DNA from: Chloroflexota bacterium | GTDB lineage: Bacteria; Chloroflexota; Dehalococcoidia; SM23-28-2; RBG-16-64-32 | Direction: 5' to 3' | Assembly (NCBI GenBank): GCA_022561095.1 | Contig: JADFRV010000025.1 | Coordinates: 1 to 18,906, forward strand | Length of the DNA stretch: 18,906 nt | Part shown: positions 1 to 6,827 of the stretch, in pieces | How the letters are laid out: every line of letters starts with the position of its first letter | How positions within the stretch are numbered: the stretch's first letter is position 1 | Notes under the pieces: generated by a model | The model's input: only the letters and a program-made list of their open reading frames with translations | Databases searched by the model: none | Told to the model about the DNA's origin: nothing | Made by a program: the position numbers and the translations under genes

Positions 1-2
1 TG

Positions 3-446
3 ACGCCCAAGGATGAGCGCGAGGCGCTCTTGATGCACGGACGCTTTCCGATGGAGGTGTCTGAGGAGGAGTTTCGCCGGCTGTTGGGGCCCGCTAAGCA
101 CCGCGCACACCTCAACTTCTTCTACGGAGTTCAGGTGGAGCAGGCGCTCCAGCTGGGCGTCGCTCAGGAGGTGCACAAGGAGCGGCTGTGCCAGATATCG
201 GAGAACGGCCACATCGACGAGGAGGTCTGCAGCCGCATCTACGGCGCCACCCGTCAGGAGCTGTTAGAGAAGTTCCGTCAGACGGGCGCACTCTCCGGCG
301 ACGAGCTCTCCCCGGGCGACTTGCACGAGTTCACATACTGGCTATTTAAGCACCGAGTGAGTAACGCCGATCCGGCGCGGGTCGCGAGCGACACCCGTAA
401 GGGTCTGGCGATGCTCCCCCGGCTGCCATCGCGCGCACGCCGTTAG
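3..446 (+). CDS. Hypothetical protein, probably the C-terminal part (open at left edge)
   Basis: I do not recognise this gene. The frame is open from the first bases of the window to a TAG at 444-446, so the protein may begin upstream. Internal starts are TTG at 30 and ATG at 33, and a GAGG lies just before them, so a short protein of about 137 residues is the alternative. The visible product is hydrophilic and looks mostly helical, with no membrane segment and no metal-binding cysteine cluster. It contains an acidic stretch near its start (MEVSEEEF) and ends in a basic arginine-rich tail (PSRARR). A promoter for the next gene lies directly after its stop, so the two genes are probably transcribed separately. 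Codon use is GC-rich like its neighbours. No function is proposed. Confidence 0.55.
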   Translation, partial: TPKDEREALLMHGRFPMEVSEEEFRRLLGPAKHRAHLNFFYGVQVEQALQLGVAQEVHKERLCQISENGHIDEEVCSRIYGATRQELLEKFRQTGALSGDELSPGDLHEFTYWLFKHRVSNADPARVASDTRKGLAMLPRLPSRARR

Positions 447-457
447 CTAGAGCGCGC

Positions 458-487
458 TTGCCTCAACGTCTCGCCAGCGCTTACGAT
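458..487 (+). promoter_or_regulatory. Candidate sigma-70-type promoter for the bioY-like gene
   Basis: TTGCCT at 458-463 and TACGAT at 482-487 are separated by 18 bases. They lie directly after the stop of the preceding gene and about 40 bases before the bioY start. Both boxes deviate from consensus, so this is a plausible but unproven promoter. Confidence 0.35.
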
Positions 488-525
488 AGGCGCAATATTT
501 GCTCGTTCTATGGGGAGACACAGCA

Positions 526-1731
526 ATGCGTGCCGAAAGCTATAACTCACTGGCGGTCACCGCTCTTGAGCCCGCTTCGGGCCTCACCCGCTACGTCGCC
601 ATGGCGATCCTGGTGGTGGCGGGCAGCGCCGTTACCGCCATCGCCGCCCAGTTCAGGCTCGATCTGCCGTTCACCCCTGTGCCTATCACCGGCCAGACCT
701 TCGCCGTGCTCCTGGTGGGTGCGGTCCTTGGTTCGCGGCTTGGCGGCGCTGCGCTTCTGGCCTACTGGGGCGAGGGTGCCATCGGCCTCCCCGTCTTCGC
801 CGGCGGCACTGGCGGCTGGGGCGTCATCACCGGCCCCACCGGCGGATACATCGTCGGCTTCATCATCGCCGCCTTCGTGGTGGGCTGGCTGGCGGAGCGC
901 GGGTTTGACCGCCATCCCCTCTCGGCCGCGCTGGCGATGTTCGTTGGCAGCATCGTCATCTACGTAGTCGGCTTGCCCTGGCTGGACCACTTCTTCCCCG
1001 GCATGGCCCTGGAGTTCGGGCTCTATCCTTTCATAGTCGGCGATGCCGGGAAGCTGCTACTGGCCGCCTCCCTGGTACCGATGGGCTGGGCCGCCCTGCG
1101 TTACGTGCCTGGCTACCAGCTAGCGGTGCCCGAACCGCGAGAAAAGACTGCCTTCGCGAAGCAGCTTCCCCCGCTACCGTGGCTGTACATCGGAGCGGCC
1201 GCGCTGCTCGCGCTGGGCACCATCCTGCCCTGGGGCGCGGTTGGTGGTGGGCACGACATCGGCGTTACCCAGGCCCCGGGCCAGGTGGCTATCGCCGCAG
1301 CGGTGGCCGCGGTGGCGCTGGCGATTGTTCCGCGGATCGCGCTCGCGCTCCTGGCCATCGCGCTGCTCGTCTTCGGCATTCTCCTGCCGACCGGTGTGCT
1401 ATCGGACCGGTTCGTATTCGACGAAGGCGACGCCTGGAACATCGTCGCCCTCATCGCGGGCCTCATTGGCGTGGCCGCCCTGGCCGCGATCGCCCTGCCA
1501 AAGATGACGGCAAAGGAGGCGATGCGCATCGGGCAATTCGCAGTGGGTGCTCTGGCGGGCGCCGCCGGCTTCTTCCGCATAGCGGGCATCCTTAACGAGA
1601 GCGCGGACTTCGCGTTCGCCGACCTGGGCGCGGGGCTGGTCGTGGCGCCGCTGGCCGCGGTGCTACTCGTGTCATTGAGCCTGCTGAGCCAGGATGAGGG
1701 CGCGGCCGAGGAGGCAAGCGCGGCTCGTTGA
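526..1731 (+). CDS. bioY: BioY-type biotin transporter S component with extra C-terminal membrane domain
   Basis: The first ~195 of 401 residues match BioY, the substrate-binding membrane component of ECF-type biotin transporters. The BioY signature PFTPVPITGQTFAVLL is followed by a glycine-rich GGTGGWGVITGPTGGY segment and by hydrophobic helices. BioY proteins are usually about 180-200 residues. This one continues for about 200 more residues with five or six predicted membrane segments, then ends in a short charged tail. That second half is not part of BioY and I do not recognise it. The start is ATG 526, preceded by GGGGAGA at 512-518 with a 7-base spacing. A longer frame could begin at TTG 499, but it lacks such a site. 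No ecfA or ecfT genes are adjacent, so the protein either works alone or shares an energising module encoded elsewhere. It should act in the cytoplasmic membrane, importing biotin. Confidence 0.85.
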   Translation: MRAESYNSLAVTALEPASGLTRYVAMAILVVAGSAVTAIAAQFRLDLPFTPVPITGQTFAVLLVGAVLGSRLGGAALLAYWGEGAIGLPVFAGGTGGWGVITGPTGGYIVGFIIAAFVVGWLAERGFDRHPLSAALAMFVGSIVIYVVGLPWLDHFFPGMALEFGLYPFIVGDAGKLLLAASLVPMGWAALRYVPGYQLAVPEPREKTAFAKQLPPLPWLYIGAAALLALGTILPWGAVGGGHDIGVTQAPGQVAIAAAVAAVALAIVPRIALALLAIALLVFGILLPTGVLSDRFVFDEGDAWNIVALIAGLIGVAALAAIALPKMTAKEAMRIGQFAVGALAGAAGFFRIAGILNESADFAFADLGAGLVVAPLAAVLLVSLSLLSQDEGAAEEASAAR

Positions 1732-1757
1732 CCGCTCCTAGCGGGCGGCGGTAGAAT
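1728..1757 (+). promoter_or_regulatory. Promoter of valS
   Basis: TTGACC at 1728-1733, overlapping the bioY stop codon, and TAGAAT at 1752-1757 are separated by 18 bases. This is a good sigma-70-type match. Transcription would start near 1764, giving a leader of about 50 bases that contains the hairpin at 1768-1790. Confidence 0.6.
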
Positions 1758-1767
1758 GCGCCCTGAA

Positions 1768-1790
1768 GGAATCCGCCGGAGGCGGATTCC
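1768..1790 (+). repeat. Perfect 10-bp hairpin in the valS leader
   Basis: GGAATCCGCC at 1768-1777 pairs perfectly with GGCGGATTCC at 1781-1790 around a GGA loop. It lies between the promoter and the ribosome-binding site. No T-run follows, so it is not a standard terminator. It could stabilise the 5' end of the mRNA or be a copy of an interspersed repeat. CCTGAAGG at 1763-1770, just before it, resembles the TGAA-loop hairpins elsewhere in the window. Confidence 0.65.
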
Positions 1791-1798
1791 TTGTGCAT

Positions 1799-1804
1799 AG
1801 GAGG
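1799..1804 (+). promoter_or_regulatory. Ribosome-binding site deciding the valS start
   Basis: A perfect AGGAGG lies 9 bases before GTG 1814. An in-frame GTG at 1793 lies upstream of this site and cannot use it, so GTG 1814 is preferred. Confidence 0.7.
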
Positions 1805-1813
1805 CGTACTCAA

Positions 1814-4486
1814 GTGGCCAGGGACGCTGAACAGATCCCCAAAGCGTATGATCCCTCCAAGGTGGAGGGTCGCCTGTACCAGTTCTGGCTGGACGGGGGT
1901 TACTTCCCGCCCAGGATAGACCCCGATAAGCAGCCGTTCTGCATTATCATGCCGCCCGCAAACGTGACCGGTGAGCTGCACTTGGGACACGCTCTTGTCG
2001 CCACCATCGAGGACTGCCTCATCCGCTGGCATCGTATGCGGGGTGATCCCACCCTCTGGCTCCCGGGTGTCGATCACGCCGGCATCGCCACTCAGATCGT
2101 GGTGGAGCGGGAGCTGGCCAAGGAGGGCGTGAGCCGCCACGACCTGGGCCGCGAGCGGTTCGTGGAGCGGGTCTGGCAGTGGGTGCACAAGTACCGCGGC
2201 GTCATCACCAGCCAGCACATGCGTCTGGGCGCTTCCTGTGACTGGGAGCGAGAGGTGTTCACGATGGATGAGGGGCCGCAGCTGGCGGTGCGCACCACCT
2301 TCGTGAAGCTGTACCGGGACGGCCTCATCTACCGCGGCGAGCGCATGATCAACTGGTGCCCCCGCTGCCAGACGGCGCTGTCCGACCTGGAGGTGGAGCA
2401 CCGCGAGCAGTCCGCCAAGCTCTGGTACGTCCGCTATCCTCTGCTGGACGACTCCGGCCACGTGACGGACGAGTACATCGTCATCGCTACCACGCGGCCG
2501 GAGACGATCGTGGCCGATGTGGCGGTGGCGGTGAGCCCCAAGGCGGAGCGCTGGCAGAAGATCGTCGGCCGCAAGGCGCTGCTCCCCATCATCGAGCGGC
2601 AGATTCCGATCATCGCCGACGACGCGGTGGACCCGGAGTTCGGGACCGGTGCGCTCAAGATCACCCCCGGCCACGACATCGTCGACCTCGAGATCGGGGA
2701 GCGGCACGGCCTGCCCGCCATCGTCGCCGTGGGCCCGGACGGGACGATGAACGAGGAGGCCGGCCCCTACAAGGGGATGGACCGGTTCCAGTGTCGGGAC
2801 GTCATCGTCGCTGACCTGGAGCGGCTGGGGCTTCTGGAGAAGACGGAGCAGTACCATCACTCGATCGGCCACTGCGAACGCTGCGACACCGTCGTGGAGC
2901 CGGTCGTCAGCGAGCAGTGGTTCGTGCGCATGGAGCCGCTGGCCGGGCCCGCCATCGAGGCGGTGAAGGACGGACGAATCGAGATCATCCCCCGCCGCTT
3001 CGCGCGGGTGTACATGAACTGGATGGAGAATATCCGCGACTGGTGCATCTCGCGGCAGCTCTGGTGGGGGCATCGCATCCCGGTCTGGTACTGCGGCGAC
3101 TGCGGCGAGCTTACCGTGGCCGTAGACGACCCCAGCGCCTGCGAGAAGTGCGGCTCCGGCAAGCTGGAGCAGGACGCCGACGTCCTGGACACCTGGTTTT
3201 CGTCGGCGCTGTGGCCGCACTCGACGTTGGGCTGGCCTAAACAGACGGACGATCTGCGCTACTTCTACCCTACATCGGTGCTGGAGACCGGGTACGATAT
3301 CCTCTTCTTCTGGGTTGCCCGCATGATCATGACGGGCCTATACAACACGGGAGAGGTACCGTTCCGCCACGTCTACCTGCACGGGCTCATCCGCGACCAC
3401 GAGGGCCGCAAGATGAGCAAGAGCCTAGGGAATGTGGTGGACCCGATCGAGGCGATCGACAAGTACGGCTGCGATGCCCTGCGGTTCGTGCTGGCCACCG
3501 GTGGCGCCCCCGGCAACGACTTTCGCCTGTCCGACGAGCGGCTGGAGGGCGGTCGCAACTTCGCCAACAAGATATGGAACGCCTCCCGCTTCGTGATCCA
3601 GAGCATCGGCGACGAGCGGCTCCAGGCGCCAGACCGGAAGCGGCGGGCCGGGATGCCCATCGAGGACCGCTGGGTCATGTCGCGGCTGCAGCGCCTCATC
3701 ACGGAGGTGGACCGGCTCCTCAACCGCTTCCAGCTCGGCGAGGCGGGACACCGGCTGCACGAGTTCCTCTGGAGTGAGTACGCGGACTGGTACATCGAGA
3801 TGGCGAAGGTGCGCCTCAAGGCCGGCGACCGGTCGTCCCTGCCGGTTCTCGCCTACGTCCTGGACAGCTGCCTGCGGCTGCTGCACCCGTTCATGCCGTT
3901 CGTCACGGAGGCGCTGTGGCAGAACCTGCGGGAGCGTATCGGCTGGGCGGACGAGGAAGCGCTCATCGTCGCCTCCTGGCCGAAGGCCGAGCGGGCCTGG
4001 GTGAACCCCGAGGCTGAGGCGAAGGCGCAGGTTGTGATGGAGGTGGTGAAGGCGATCCGCAACATCCGCGCCGACAGGCGGGTGGACCCCTCGCGCTACG
4101 TTGAGGCGTACGTGGCCGCCGACGGGGCGAGGCCGGATCTGGAGGCGGCCAGGCCGATCCTGGAATCGCTGGCGCGGGTGCGGCCTCTGCACCTGATCGG
4201 GGACGCGGGAGAGGCGCCCAGGAGCGGAGTGGCCTCGGCCGTCCTGGCGCAGGCCCAGGTCGTCCTGCCGCTGGCCGGCCTCATCGACGTGGAAGCGGAG
4301 CGGGCCCGGCTGTCCAAGCAGTTGGCGGAGGCGGAGGCGGAGGTGAAGCGGCTGGAAGGCAAGCTGGCGAACGCGGCGTTCCGGGAGAAGGCGCCGGCGG
4401 CTGTGGTGGCCGGGGAGGAGGAGAAGCTGGCGGCGGCGCGGGCGCGGCTGGAGGGGCTGCGGCAGCGGCTAGCGGAGCTGGAGTGA
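1814..4486 (+). CDS. valS: Valine--tRNA ligase (valyl-tRNA synthetase)
   Basis: This class I aminoacyl-tRNA synthetase charges tRNA-Val with valine in the cytoplasm. At 890 residues it has normal length for bacterial ValS. The HIGH-type motif is HLGH at residues 56-59, within the ValS-typical PANVTGELHLGHAL. The KMSKS loop is exact at residues 533-537 (RKMSKSLGN). Between them lie the editing domain and cysteine pairs (CPRC, CERC, and CGDC...CEKC) expected to bind zinc, followed by DTWFSSALWP. The C-terminal ~65 residues form the alanine/glutamate/arginine-rich coiled-coil arm characteristic of ValS, which contacts tRNA. GTG 1814 is chosen because of the AGGAGG site. It has its own promoter, and the short leader has no room for a T-box, so it seems not to be under tRNA-sensing control. 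Confidence 0.97.
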   Translation: MARDAEQIPKAYDPSKVEGRLYQFWLDGGYFPPRIDPDKQPFCIIMPPANVTGELHLGHALVATIEDCLIRWHRMRGDPTLWLPGVDHAGIATQIVVERELAKEGVSRHDLGRERFVERVWQWVHKYRGVITSQHMRLGASCDWEREVFTMDEGPQLAVRTTFVKLYRDGLIYRGERMINWCPRCQTALSDLEVEHREQSAKLWYVRYPLLDDSGHVTDEYIVIATTRPETIVADVAVAVSPKAERWQKIVGRKALLPIIERQIPIIADDAVDPEFGTGALKITPGHDIVDLEIGERHGLPAIVAVGPDGTMNEEAGPYKGMDRFQCRDVIVADLERLGLLEKTEQYHHSIGHCERCDTVVEPVVSEQWFVRMEPLAGPAIEAVKDGRIEIIPRRFARVYMNWMENIRDWCISRQLWWGHRIPVWYCGDCGELTVAVDDPSACEKCGSGKLEQDADVLDTWFSSALWPHSTLGWPKQTDDLRYFYPTSVLETGYDILFFWVARMIMTGLYNTGEVPFRHVYLHGLIRDHEGRKMSKSLGNVVDPIEAIDKYGCDALRFVLATGGAPGNDFRLSDERLEGGRNFANKIWNASRFVIQSIGDERLQAPDRKRRAGMPIEDRWVMSRLQRLITEVDRLLNRFQLGEAGHRLHEFLWSEYADWYIEMAKVRLKAGDRSSLPVLAYVLDSCLRLLHPFMPFVTEALWQNLRERIGWADEEALIVASWPKAERAWVNPEAEAKAQVVMEVVKAIRNIRADRRVDPSRYVEAYVAADGARPDLEAARPILESLARVRPLHLIGDAGEAPRSGVASAVLAQAQVVLPLAGLIDVEAERARLSKQLAEAEAEVKRLEGKLANAAFREKAPAAVVAGEEEKLAAARARLEGLRQRLAELE

Positions 4487-4497
4487 GAGCCGCTGTG

Positions 4498-4517
4498 CCC
4501 CCGCCTTCAGGCGGGGG
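4498..4517 (+). repeat. TTCA-loop hairpin after valS
   Basis: CCCCCGCC at 4498-4505 pairs with GGCGGGGG at 4510-4517 around a TTCA loop. It lies 12 bases after the valS stop and might also attenuate transcription, but only TCTTGAT follows, not a T-run. It shares its loop and its C-rich/G-rich arms with the hairpin at 6782-6801. Confidence 0.7.
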
Positions 4518-4539
4518 TCTTGATAGCCTTTGCCCTGAC

Positions 4540-4557
4540 GACAGGCTGAAGCCTGTC
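4540..4557 (+). repeat. TGAA-loop hairpin (inverse orientation of the same class)
   Basis: GACAGGC at 4540-4546 pairs with GCCTGTC at 4551-4557 around TGAA. TGAA is the complement of the TTCA loop, so this reads as the same hairpin class in the opposite direction. Confidence 0.6.
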
Positions 4558-4604
4558 CCGCCGCCGGTCAACCGTGGCAGGTGCTCGGCTCGAAGCCCGT
4601 TGTA

Positions 4605-4623
4605 GCGACGACCTTCAGGTCGC
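4605..4623 (+). repeat. TTCA-loop hairpin with GCGAC/GTCGC arms
   Basis: CGACC at 4609-4613 pairs with GGTCG at 4618-4622 around TTCA. An alternative pairing is GCGAC at 4605-4609 with GTCGC at 4619-4623. This is the third member of the class in the valS-nuoA gap. A short CGCCC/GGGCG dyad follows. Confidence 0.5.
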
Positions 4624-4680
4624 CCGCCGGATGGGCGTCTGGAAGCTAGGATCGGATTAACCAAGCGACGACTTTCTAAA

Positions 4681-4709
4681 TTGACAGTAGCTGGAGCCCG
4701 TGCTAGCAT
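4681..4709 (+). promoter_or_regulatory. Main promoter of the nuo operon
   Basis: A perfect TTGACA at 4681-4686 and TAGCAT at 4704-4709 are separated by exactly 17 bases. This is the best promoter match in the window, and it lies about 50 bases upstream of nuoA. Transcription would start near 4716. No other comparably good promoter was noticed before any later nuo gene. Confidence 0.7.
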
Positions 4710-4730
4710 CGCTTGTGGCGAATTGAACTA

Positions 4731-4769
4731 ATGGCTAGCTTCCTTCTCTATCGCGATCCCCGCCGATGA
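4731..4769 (+). CDS. Possible 12-residue leader ORF overlapping the nuoA start
   Basis: ATG at 4731 opens a 12-codon frame (MASFLLYRDPRR) whose TGA at 4767-4769 overlaps the nuoA start in the classic ATGA arrangement. NuoA itself has no recognisable Shine-Dalgarno sequence, so translation of the leader could bring ribosomes to nuoA. The leader also lacks a clear ribosome-binding site, and so short a frame can arise by chance. Confidence 0.3.
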   Translation: MASFLLYRDPRR

Positions 4770-5134
4770 TTCAGGACCTCTTCGCCGACTACGTAGCCGT
4801 TCTCATCGCCGCCATTCTGGGCTTCCTCCTGGTCGGCGGAGCGCTAATGGGCAACTACATCCTCGCTCCACGCCAGGCCAGCCGCGCCAAGAGCCTGACC
4901 TACGAATGCGGCATGCTGCCCATCGGTCGCAGCCGTACCCAGGTTCACTTCCGTTACTACCTGTTCGCGATCCTGTTCCTGATCTTCGATATCGAGGCGG
5001 TGTTCCTGTTCCCCTGGGCGGTCACCTTCCTGGACATCGGTAAGGCCGCCTTCTACGAGATGCTGTTCTTCATGCTGATACTCGGATTCGGGCTTCTCTA
5101 CGCCTGGAAGAAGGGTGTGCTGCGCTGGAAGTAG
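4766..5134 (+). CDS. nuoA: NADH-quinone oxidoreductase subunit A
   Basis: This is a small three-helix membrane subunit of complex I that sits at the junction of the membrane arm and the hydrophilic arm, near the quinone site. At 122 residues it is a normal length. The family hallmarks are present: YECG at residues 46-49 and FDIEAVFLFPWA at residues 74-85, with the conserved acidic residues D75 and E77 in the second helix. The frame begins at ATG 4766, which has no evident Shine-Dalgarno site but overlaps the stop of a 12-codon leader frame. It is the first gene of an 11-gene nuo operon driven by the promoter at 4681-4709. nuoB starts within 10 bases of its stop. Confidence 0.95.
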   Translation: MIQDLFADYVAVLIAAILGFLLVGGALMGNYILAPRQASRAKSLTYECGMLPIGRSRTQVHFRYYLFAILFLIFDIEAVFLFPWAVTFLDIGKAAFYEMLFFMLILGFGLLYAWKKGVLRWK

Positions 5135-5143
5135 GTGGCTCAG

Positions 5144-5779
5144 ATGGCTGACAAAGACCTGCCTGCCGACCGGCAGGCGCTCATAGAGGTCCACGAGATA
5201 CAGGACGACCCCCAGCAGGCGATCAGCGATGCTGTGTCTCCCGATATCCGGCGGGAGATCAAGAAGCTGACGCCAACGGAGTTCCACCCAGGCCAGGGGC
5301 AAGCGCTGTACCGCCAGCTGCTGCCGGGGATACTGCAGTTCCCCGCGGACTGGATCATCGCTTGGGGGCGAAAGTCGTCCCTGTGGCCGATGACGTTCGG
5401 CCTCGCCTGCTGCGCCATCGAGATGATCTCCACCTTCATGGCCCGGCATGATCTGGACCGCTTCGGCATCATCCCTTTTCCCTCGCCCAGGCAGTCGGAC
5501 GTGATGATCGTCTCCGGGACGGTGACCAAGAAGATGGCGCCGGCGGTCAAGCTGCTGTACGAGCAGATGCCCTACCCCAAGTGGGTGATCTCCATGGGCG
5601 CCTGCGCCACCAACGGCGGGCCCTACACCCGCTACGACCGCGTGCTCCAGGGGGTGGACAAGATCGTCCCCGTAGACGTCTACGTTCCCGGCTGCCCGCC
5701 TCGGCCTGAGGCGCTGATGGACGCCTTCCTGGCCCTCCAGAAGAAGATCATGGAGGAGCGGGGGAAGATAGGGCGCTGA
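5144..5779 (+). CDS. nuoB: NADH-quinone oxidoreductase subunit B (cluster N2 subunit)
   Basis: NuoB carries the terminal 4Fe-4S cluster N2, which passes electrons to quinone. All four expected ligands are visible: the tandem Cys89-Cys90 in TFGLACCAIEM, Cys154 in SMGACATNGGPY and Cys184 in VPGCPPRPEAL (211-residue numbering from ATG 5144). Residues 1 to about 75 form an acidic N-terminal extension before SLWPMTFGLACC, longer than in many NuoB proteins. ATG 5144 is chosen because TAGGTGG at 5132-5138 is correctly spaced before it. GTG 5135, immediately after the nuoA stop, is an alternative adding three residues. It is the second gene of the operon and is followed at 2 bases by nuoC. The protein is expected to be peripheral on the cytoplasmic side of the membrane. 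Confidence 0.96.
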   Translation: MADKDLPADRQALIEVHEIQDDPQQAISDAVSPDIRREIKKLTPTEFHPGQGQALYRQLLPGILQFPADWIIAWGRKSSLWPMTFGLACCAIEMISTFMARHDLDRFGIIPFPSPRQSDVMIVSGTVTKKMAPAVKLLYEQMPYPKWVISMGACATNGGPYTRYDRVLQGVDKIVPVDVYVPGCPPRPEALMDAFLALQKKIMEERGKIGR

Positions 5780-5781
5780 GC

Positions 5782-6702
5782 GTGGCCCAGGAGCGCAGCC
5801 AGGAGACCTCCGTCGCTGAGCCGCCTCCGGGCTCGGTGGCCGACCTGTTCCGTGAGGCCCTGCCGGGCGTCCAGATGAGCGCGGAGCAGACCGCCCTCGA
5901 TGTCGCTATCACCGTTCGCCGCGAAGATCTGCTCCGGGTGATGCAGACCGCAAAGGAGGACGAGCGCCTGGCGTTCGACTTCCTGCGCAGCCTATCGGGC
6001 GTTGACCACCTTGACGAGCTTGAGGTGGTCTATCACCTCTACTCCTACAGCCTGGGCCACGCGGTGGCGATCAAGGTGCGCTGCCCGCCAGACGACGCTC
6101 ACATGCCCACGGTCAGCCACCTGTGGCAGACGGCCAACTGGCACGAGCGCGAGGCGGCCGAGCTGTTCGGGTTCATCTTCGACGGCCACCCCGACCTGCG
6201 TCCCCTGCTGACGGAGGAGGGGCTGGGTTACCACATCATGCGTAAGACTCATCCTCTAGCCGAGATCGAGGAGTGGCAGGAGGATTATCTGAAGGCCGCC
6301 GAGGAGGCGGTGGCGCAGGCGGCGGCGGAGGCCGGCCTGCCCATGGACGAAAGGGCCCGCAAGATCGAGCTGGCCCAGAAGAAGGCGGTCATCATCAAGA
6401 AGGCGCGCGAGGAGGCCAGGGGCAGAGGGCTGGCCGGGGACGAGGAGAGGGCGGCGGTTAAGGCCGCCCTCAAGGCGTTCGAGGAGGAGGAAGCGGCCAA
6501 GGCGGAGCCCAAGCCGGCGGAGGCGCCGGCCAAGCCTGCCGACGACCGCGCCGCCAAGATAGCGCTGGCCCAGAAGAAGGCCGCCCTCATAAAGAAGACC
6601 CGCGACGAGGCGCGCGCCCGCGGCGACTCCCAGGAGGAGGAGCGGCGGGTGGTGGCGGAAGCGCTCAAGGCGCTCGCAGCCGAGGAGAAGGGCGGGAAGT
6701 AG
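5782..6702 (+). CDS. nuoC: NADH-quinone oxidoreductase subunit C with repeat-containing C-terminal extension
   Basis: Residues ~30-165 form the NuoC/30-kDa domain, ending in the recognisable NWHEREAAELFGFIFDGHPDLRPLL segment. NuoC pairs with NuoD in the connecting module. The remaining ~140 residues are not part of the usual domain. They are charged, apparently helical, and contain two copies of a ~49-residue unit at residues 189-237 and 254-302. Each copy has the pattern KI.LAQKKA..IKK.R.EAR.RG, followed by an acidic EER helix, and an Ala/Pro/Lys linker separates them. The start is GTG 5782, 2 bases after the nuoB stop. The function of the tail is unknown. It could dock an electron donor that replaces the missing NuoEFG module, or bind a membrane or nucleic acid through its basic faces; both are speculation. 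Confidence 0.93.
   Translation: MAQERSQETSVAEPPPGSVADLFREALPGVQMSAEQTALDVAITVRREDLLRVMQTAKEDERLAFDFLRSLSGVDHLDELEVVYHLYSYSLGHAVAIKVRCPPDDAHMPTVSHLWQTANWHEREAAELFGFIFDGHPDLRPLLTEEGLGYHIMRKTHPLAEIEEWQEDYLKAAEEAVAQAAAEAGLPMDERARKIELAQKKAVIIKKAREEARGRGLAGDEERAAVKAALKAFEEEEAAKAEPKPAEAPAKPADDRAAKIALAQKKAALIKKTRDEARARGDSQEEERRVVAEALKALAAEEKGGK
6346..6687 (+). repeat. Duplicated ~49-codon helical unit inside nuoC
   Basis: Copy 1 spans about 6346-6492 and copy 2 about 6541-6687, with a 65-codon period. They are clearly alike at protein level (KIELAQKKAVIIKKAREEAR versus KIALAQKKAALIKKTRDEAR) and share DNA such as the run encoding LAQKKA. This indicates an internal tandem duplication. Confidence 0.85.
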
Positions 6703-6711
6703 GCGGCAGCC

Positions 6712-6827
6712 ATGACCACGGAGTTGATGGATCAAGACCACACCCTGAAGGGTGCGGCATCGCGCTCTAAGGGAGAGGATGCCCCAGCCTTCAGGCTGGG
6801 GTAGGGAAAGTTAGATGACCACGGAGT
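6712..6827 (+). mobile_element. REPIN-like hairpin doublet inserted at the nuoD start, flanked by 13-bp direct repeats
   Basis: ATGACCACGGAGT occurs at 6712-6724 and again at 6815-6827, where it is the start of nuoD. Between the copies lie two hairpins in opposite orientation: CACCC-TGAA-GGGTG at 6741-6754 and CCCCAGCC-TTCA-GGCTGGGG at 6782-6801. They are joined by a GGCATC/GATGCC stem (6756-6761 with 6778-6783). Removing one repeat copy plus the insert (103 bp) would leave the nuoD ATG 9 bases after the nuoC stop, as compact as the other junctions in the operon. The direct repeat therefore looks like a target-site duplication. The upstream ATG copy now opens a 30-codon frame ending at 6804. 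Confidence 0.6.

Noticed and set aside
1592..3220. Long minus-strand open frame of 542 codons opposite bioY/valS
   Set aside because: It is a shadow of GC-rich valS coding sequence on the other strand; valS carries full synthetase motifs and the minus-strand product is low-complexity and matches nothing recognisable.
4498..4517. Rho-independent terminator of valS
   Set aside because: The stem is strong, but TCTTGAT follows instead of a T-run, and the same TTCA hairpin class occurs inside the nuo operon, where termination would be harmful.
4498..4623. CRISPR array in the hairpin-rich gap
   Set aside because: The hairpins share only the loop, not a repeated unit of constant length, and there are no regular spacers or cas genes.
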